From JAQBFJ01 sp032123435 (GTDB taxonomy: Bacteria; Verrucomicrobiota; Kiritimatiellia; UBA8416; JAQBFJ01): a DNA stretch of 7,962 bases. Below, piece by piece: positions 6,240 through 7,962 of this stretch. How positions within the stretch are numbered: position 1 is the stretch's first letter; each line of letters starts with the position of its first letter. The DNA lies in the NCBI GenBank assembly GCA_032123435.1, contig JAQBFJ010000245.1:1-7962 (forward strand). The letters are read 5' to 3'. Below the pieces are notes generated by a model. That model saw nothing but the letters and a program-made list of their open reading frames with translations. It was not told the DNA's origin and ran no database searches. The position numbers and the translations under genes are program-made.

Positions 6240-7661
6240 ATGGAGAGCGATCAAAAAGATATTACCAATTTAATTTTGGAAGCGAAAAAGGAAGCGCGTC
6301 GTCACATTGTCAGCGTGGAGCCGGAATTTTCACAAAAAGTCAAATGGCCTGTTACGTGTACCGTCGGGCCCGGCCTGGAAGGCGCAATAGCCTGCGAGAG
6401 CGCGATTGGCTATGTGAACGGTTCTCAGGGCTGTTTGATATACCGCGGATACGATGTTTTTGATCTATGTGCTTATTCAAATTATGAAGAAGTATCGTAT
6501 CTACTCCTATTTGGGCACTTGCCGACGGAATCTCAGTTGGATGAGTATAAGAAAAAACTGGTCAAATTCCGTTTTATTCCAAACACTTTGCGCAGACTGA
6601 TGGGTGGGCCGATTGATGAAATGATGCCCATGGCGGTATTGCGACTTGGCACGGAATTCCTGCGTTACCGGTTAACATGGCGCGACAGTGAGTTCGCCAG
6701 ACTTGGTCCGGAGGATGGACTTGCGGCTGACGAGGATTCTATTCCCATGGAGACCATGCCGACTGGAGAGGAACATGCTATCTACGAATTTCCGTATGAG
6801 AGACTGGTTCGGCCAGCTGGTGTCAGCAAGAGGGATGACGCGCTCAGCATGGATTCATGTATGCATCTGATTTCCGGGCTTGCTACGATTACCGCAGCTA
6901 TAATGCGTTTACGCGACGATAAAATGCCGGTGGAGCCGAGCTCGGAACTTAGTCATGCCGGTAATTTATTGTATATGATGACAGGGGTTAAGCCTGACCC
7001 TGTCTCCGAACGCATCATGGATGTGGCGTTAATACTGCATGCTGATCATGGTATGAATGCCAGCACATTCGCTTCCATGGTTGTCGCGTCAACCATGTCT
7101 GATATATATCTCTCTGTTGGTTCCGGCATTGCCGCGCTTAGTGGAGCGTTGCATGGCGGCGCGAATGAACTTGTTATAAAGGCGATCAAAGAGATTGCTG
7201 CAGATGACAATGTTGAATCGTGGTATGAACGTCAGAAGGCGCGCAAAAGGAAGATTCCAGGGTTCGGACATCGTGTGTATAAAACGTATGATCCGCGTGC
7301 CCGTGTTCTGGGCCCCTTGGCGAAATATATGGCCAAAACGCGCAAAGGCACAGTGCCGCTTATGGCGGTTGCGGAACGGTTGGAAAAAATTGTTGTTGCT
7401 GATCTTGGCAAGAAAAAGAAAATTTTTCCTAATGTGGATTTCTATTCAGGGCTTGTTTATAACGCCCTTGGGATTCCTGATGACATGTTTACGCCGCTGT
7501 TTGCCGTCAGTCGTGTGGCTGGCTGGACTGCGCGGGTACATGAATATCTGAAGAAAAATCGCATTTTCCGGCCGCGTTCAACGTACATAGGCGCTTTCGA
7601 GAAGGAATATATGCCCATTGAGCGCAGAGCGAAAAAGATGCCAAGGAAGAAAAAGAAATAA
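6240..7661 (+). CDS. Citrate synthase (long form, with internal insertion)
   Basis: This 473-residue enzyme condenses acetyl-CoA with oxaloacetate at the entry to the TCA cycle. Family landmarks: GLEGAIACESAIGYVNG (45-61) and CLIYRGYDVFDL (65-76) at the N-terminus, MPMAVLRLG (129-137), HADHGMNAST (267-276), GALHGGANE (302-310) with catalytic His305, GFGHRVYKTYDPRA (341-354) with catalytic His344, and NVDFYSG (398-404) with catalytic Asp400; then SRVAGWTARVHEY (424-436) and RPRSTYIG (444-451). It lacks the N-terminal domain of E. coli-type GltA, so its length comes from elsewhere: about 45 extra residues, rich in acidic residues and proline, at roughly 145-205. The C-terminus ends in a lysine-rich tail (465-473). 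A 2-methylcitrate synthase role is possible, but no propionate-pathway gene is nearby. It lies 38 bases after deformylase on the same strand and probably shares its transcript. Confidence 0.92.
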   Translation: MESDQKDITNLILEAKKEARRHIVSVEPEFSQKVKWPVTCTVGPGLEGAIACESAIGYVNGSQGCLIYRGYDVFDLCAYSNYEEVSYLLLFGHLPTESQLDEYKKKLVKFRFIPNTLRRLMGGPIDEMMPMAVLRLGTEFLRYRLTWRDSEFARLGPEDGLAADEDSIPMETMPTGEEHAIYEFPYERLVRPAGVSKRDDALSMDSCMHLISGLATITAAIMRLRDDKMPVEPSSELSHAGNLLYMMTGVKPDPVSERIMDVALILHADHGMNASTFASMVVASTMSDIYLSVGSGIAALSGALHGGANELVIKAIKEIAADDNVESWYERQKARKRKIPGFGHRVYKTYDPRARVLGPLAKYMAKTRKGTVPLMAVAERLEKIVVADLGKKKKIFPNVDFYSGLVYNALGIPDDMFTPLFAVSRVAGWTARVHEYLKKNRIFRPRSTYIGAFEKEYMPIERRAKKMPRKKKK

Positions 7662-7753
7662 CATTGGTCCGGACATTGCACCAGTTTGGAACAGCGCGGG
7701 GACGCGGCGTCGGAAGGAAGCTTCGACGAGGCAAGCGAATGGTTAAGAAAGAT

Positions 7754-7803
7754 ATTCACCACGGAGATTCCCTACTTCGCTGATAAGCTACGAAGGGCAG
7801 GCG
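7754..7803 (+). repeat. Outer inverted arm / interspersed repeat, right
   Basis: TTCACCACGGAGATTCCC is followed by AGCTACGAAGGGCAGGCGG. The stretch is an imperfect reverse complement of 172-229, which lies on the other side of the left hairpin element. Here it precedes the hairpin element; the matching downstream arm would fall beyond the window. The left copy begins at base 1 with GCAGGC-AGAG, which matches the end of this arm, so the left element probably has the same arm just outside the window. Bases 7662-7753 between citrate synthase and this arm show no gene and no convincing terminator. Confidence 0.5.
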
Positions 7804-7817
7804 GAGGAGAAAGAAGA

Positions 7818-7962
7818 GAAGAGAGTTGATTTAATTCGGAAACGAGTGTTTCACAATTAAATCAACAACTTGCATGGGAGGGTCTCGGAGGTTTACTCCT
7901 GACAACAACGTTGCATCAAATCAAGGATTGCGAAGCAATGTTGGATTTGATGTAACCCTCGG
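7818..7962 (+). repeat. Structured hairpin repeat, right copy (runs to the window end)
   Basis: This is the second copy of the element at 20-165, in the same orientation and about 7.8 kb away. Hairpin 1 (7825-7866) keeps its full 12-bp and 5-bp stems; its single difference from the left copy (T39 to C) lies in the internal loop. Hairpin 2 (7910-7956) keeps 12 of 13 outer Watson-Crick pairs, the other becoming G-T (G7913 with T7953); the inner ATTGC/GCAAT stem and GAA loop are unchanged. The small GGAG/CTCC stem (7887-7899) is also kept although its 5-base loop differs (TTTTC to GTTTA). Most differences lie between hairpins or in loops. The copy follows the 3' end of citrate synthase, as the left copy follows the 3' end of the minus-strand set. 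Confidence 0.85.

Noticed and set aside
7709..7727. Hairpin GTCGGAAG-GAAG-CTTCGAC considered as the citrate synthase terminator
   Set aside because: Only seven pairs with one bulged G, and no U-rich tract follows; not convincing as an intrinsic terminator.

Overview
The window carries two divergent gene groups flanked by two same-orientation copies of a structured, non-coding repeat. Every gene is bacterial in type. I cannot name the species. The long DUF2723/TMEM260-like protein with a TPR tail, the long-form citrate synthase and the repeat-rich intergenic DNA (CCCTGAGCTTGTCGAA-type units, 'CTCCGTGcCTCCGTG' units, short tandem remnants) suggest an uncultured Gram-negative lineage, perhaps of the PVC group (Kiritimatiellota, Lentisphaerota or Omnitrophota). 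That placement is an inference of low to moderate confidence.

Layout. Bases 1-330 hold no gene: they contain one copy of a ~145-base element with two long hairpins (20-165), followed by other interspersed-repeat pieces. From 5367 down to 331 on the minus strand runs a three-gene set: a polyprenyl-phosphate mannose synthase (GT2, Dpm1-like), a UbiA-family membrane transferase resembling decaprenyl-phosphate phosphoribosyltransferases, and a 1,088-residue GT117/DUF2723 membrane glycosyltransferase with a TPR-like C-terminal region. The first two genes overlap by four bases (ATGA); the third begins 67 bases further on. A 294-base divergent intergenic region (5368-5661) holds candidate promoters and two decayed short tandem repeats. 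On the plus strand follow peptide deformylase (5662-6201) and citrate synthase (6240-7661, with a strong Shine-Dalgarno site). The right 300 bases hold no gene and end in the second copy of the hairpin element (7818-7962), which runs off the window.

How the genes work together. The minus-strand set reads as a lipid-linked sugar pathway. The GT2 enzyme would charge polyprenyl phosphate with mannose on the cytoplasmic face, and the GT117 protein is of the family that uses such a donor to O-mannosylate exported proteins. The UbiA enzyme would make a second polyprenyl-phosphate sugar (a phosphoribosyl lipid), or has another unknown role. The plus-strand pair is housekeeping: N-terminal deformylation of nascent proteins, and entry of acetyl-CoA into the TCA cycle.

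The most unusual signals are the two flanking hairpin elements, whose differences mostly spare the stems and which seem nested inside larger inverted arms; the compact O-mannosylation cassette containing a UbiA enzyme; and an extra acidic segment inside citrate synthase.
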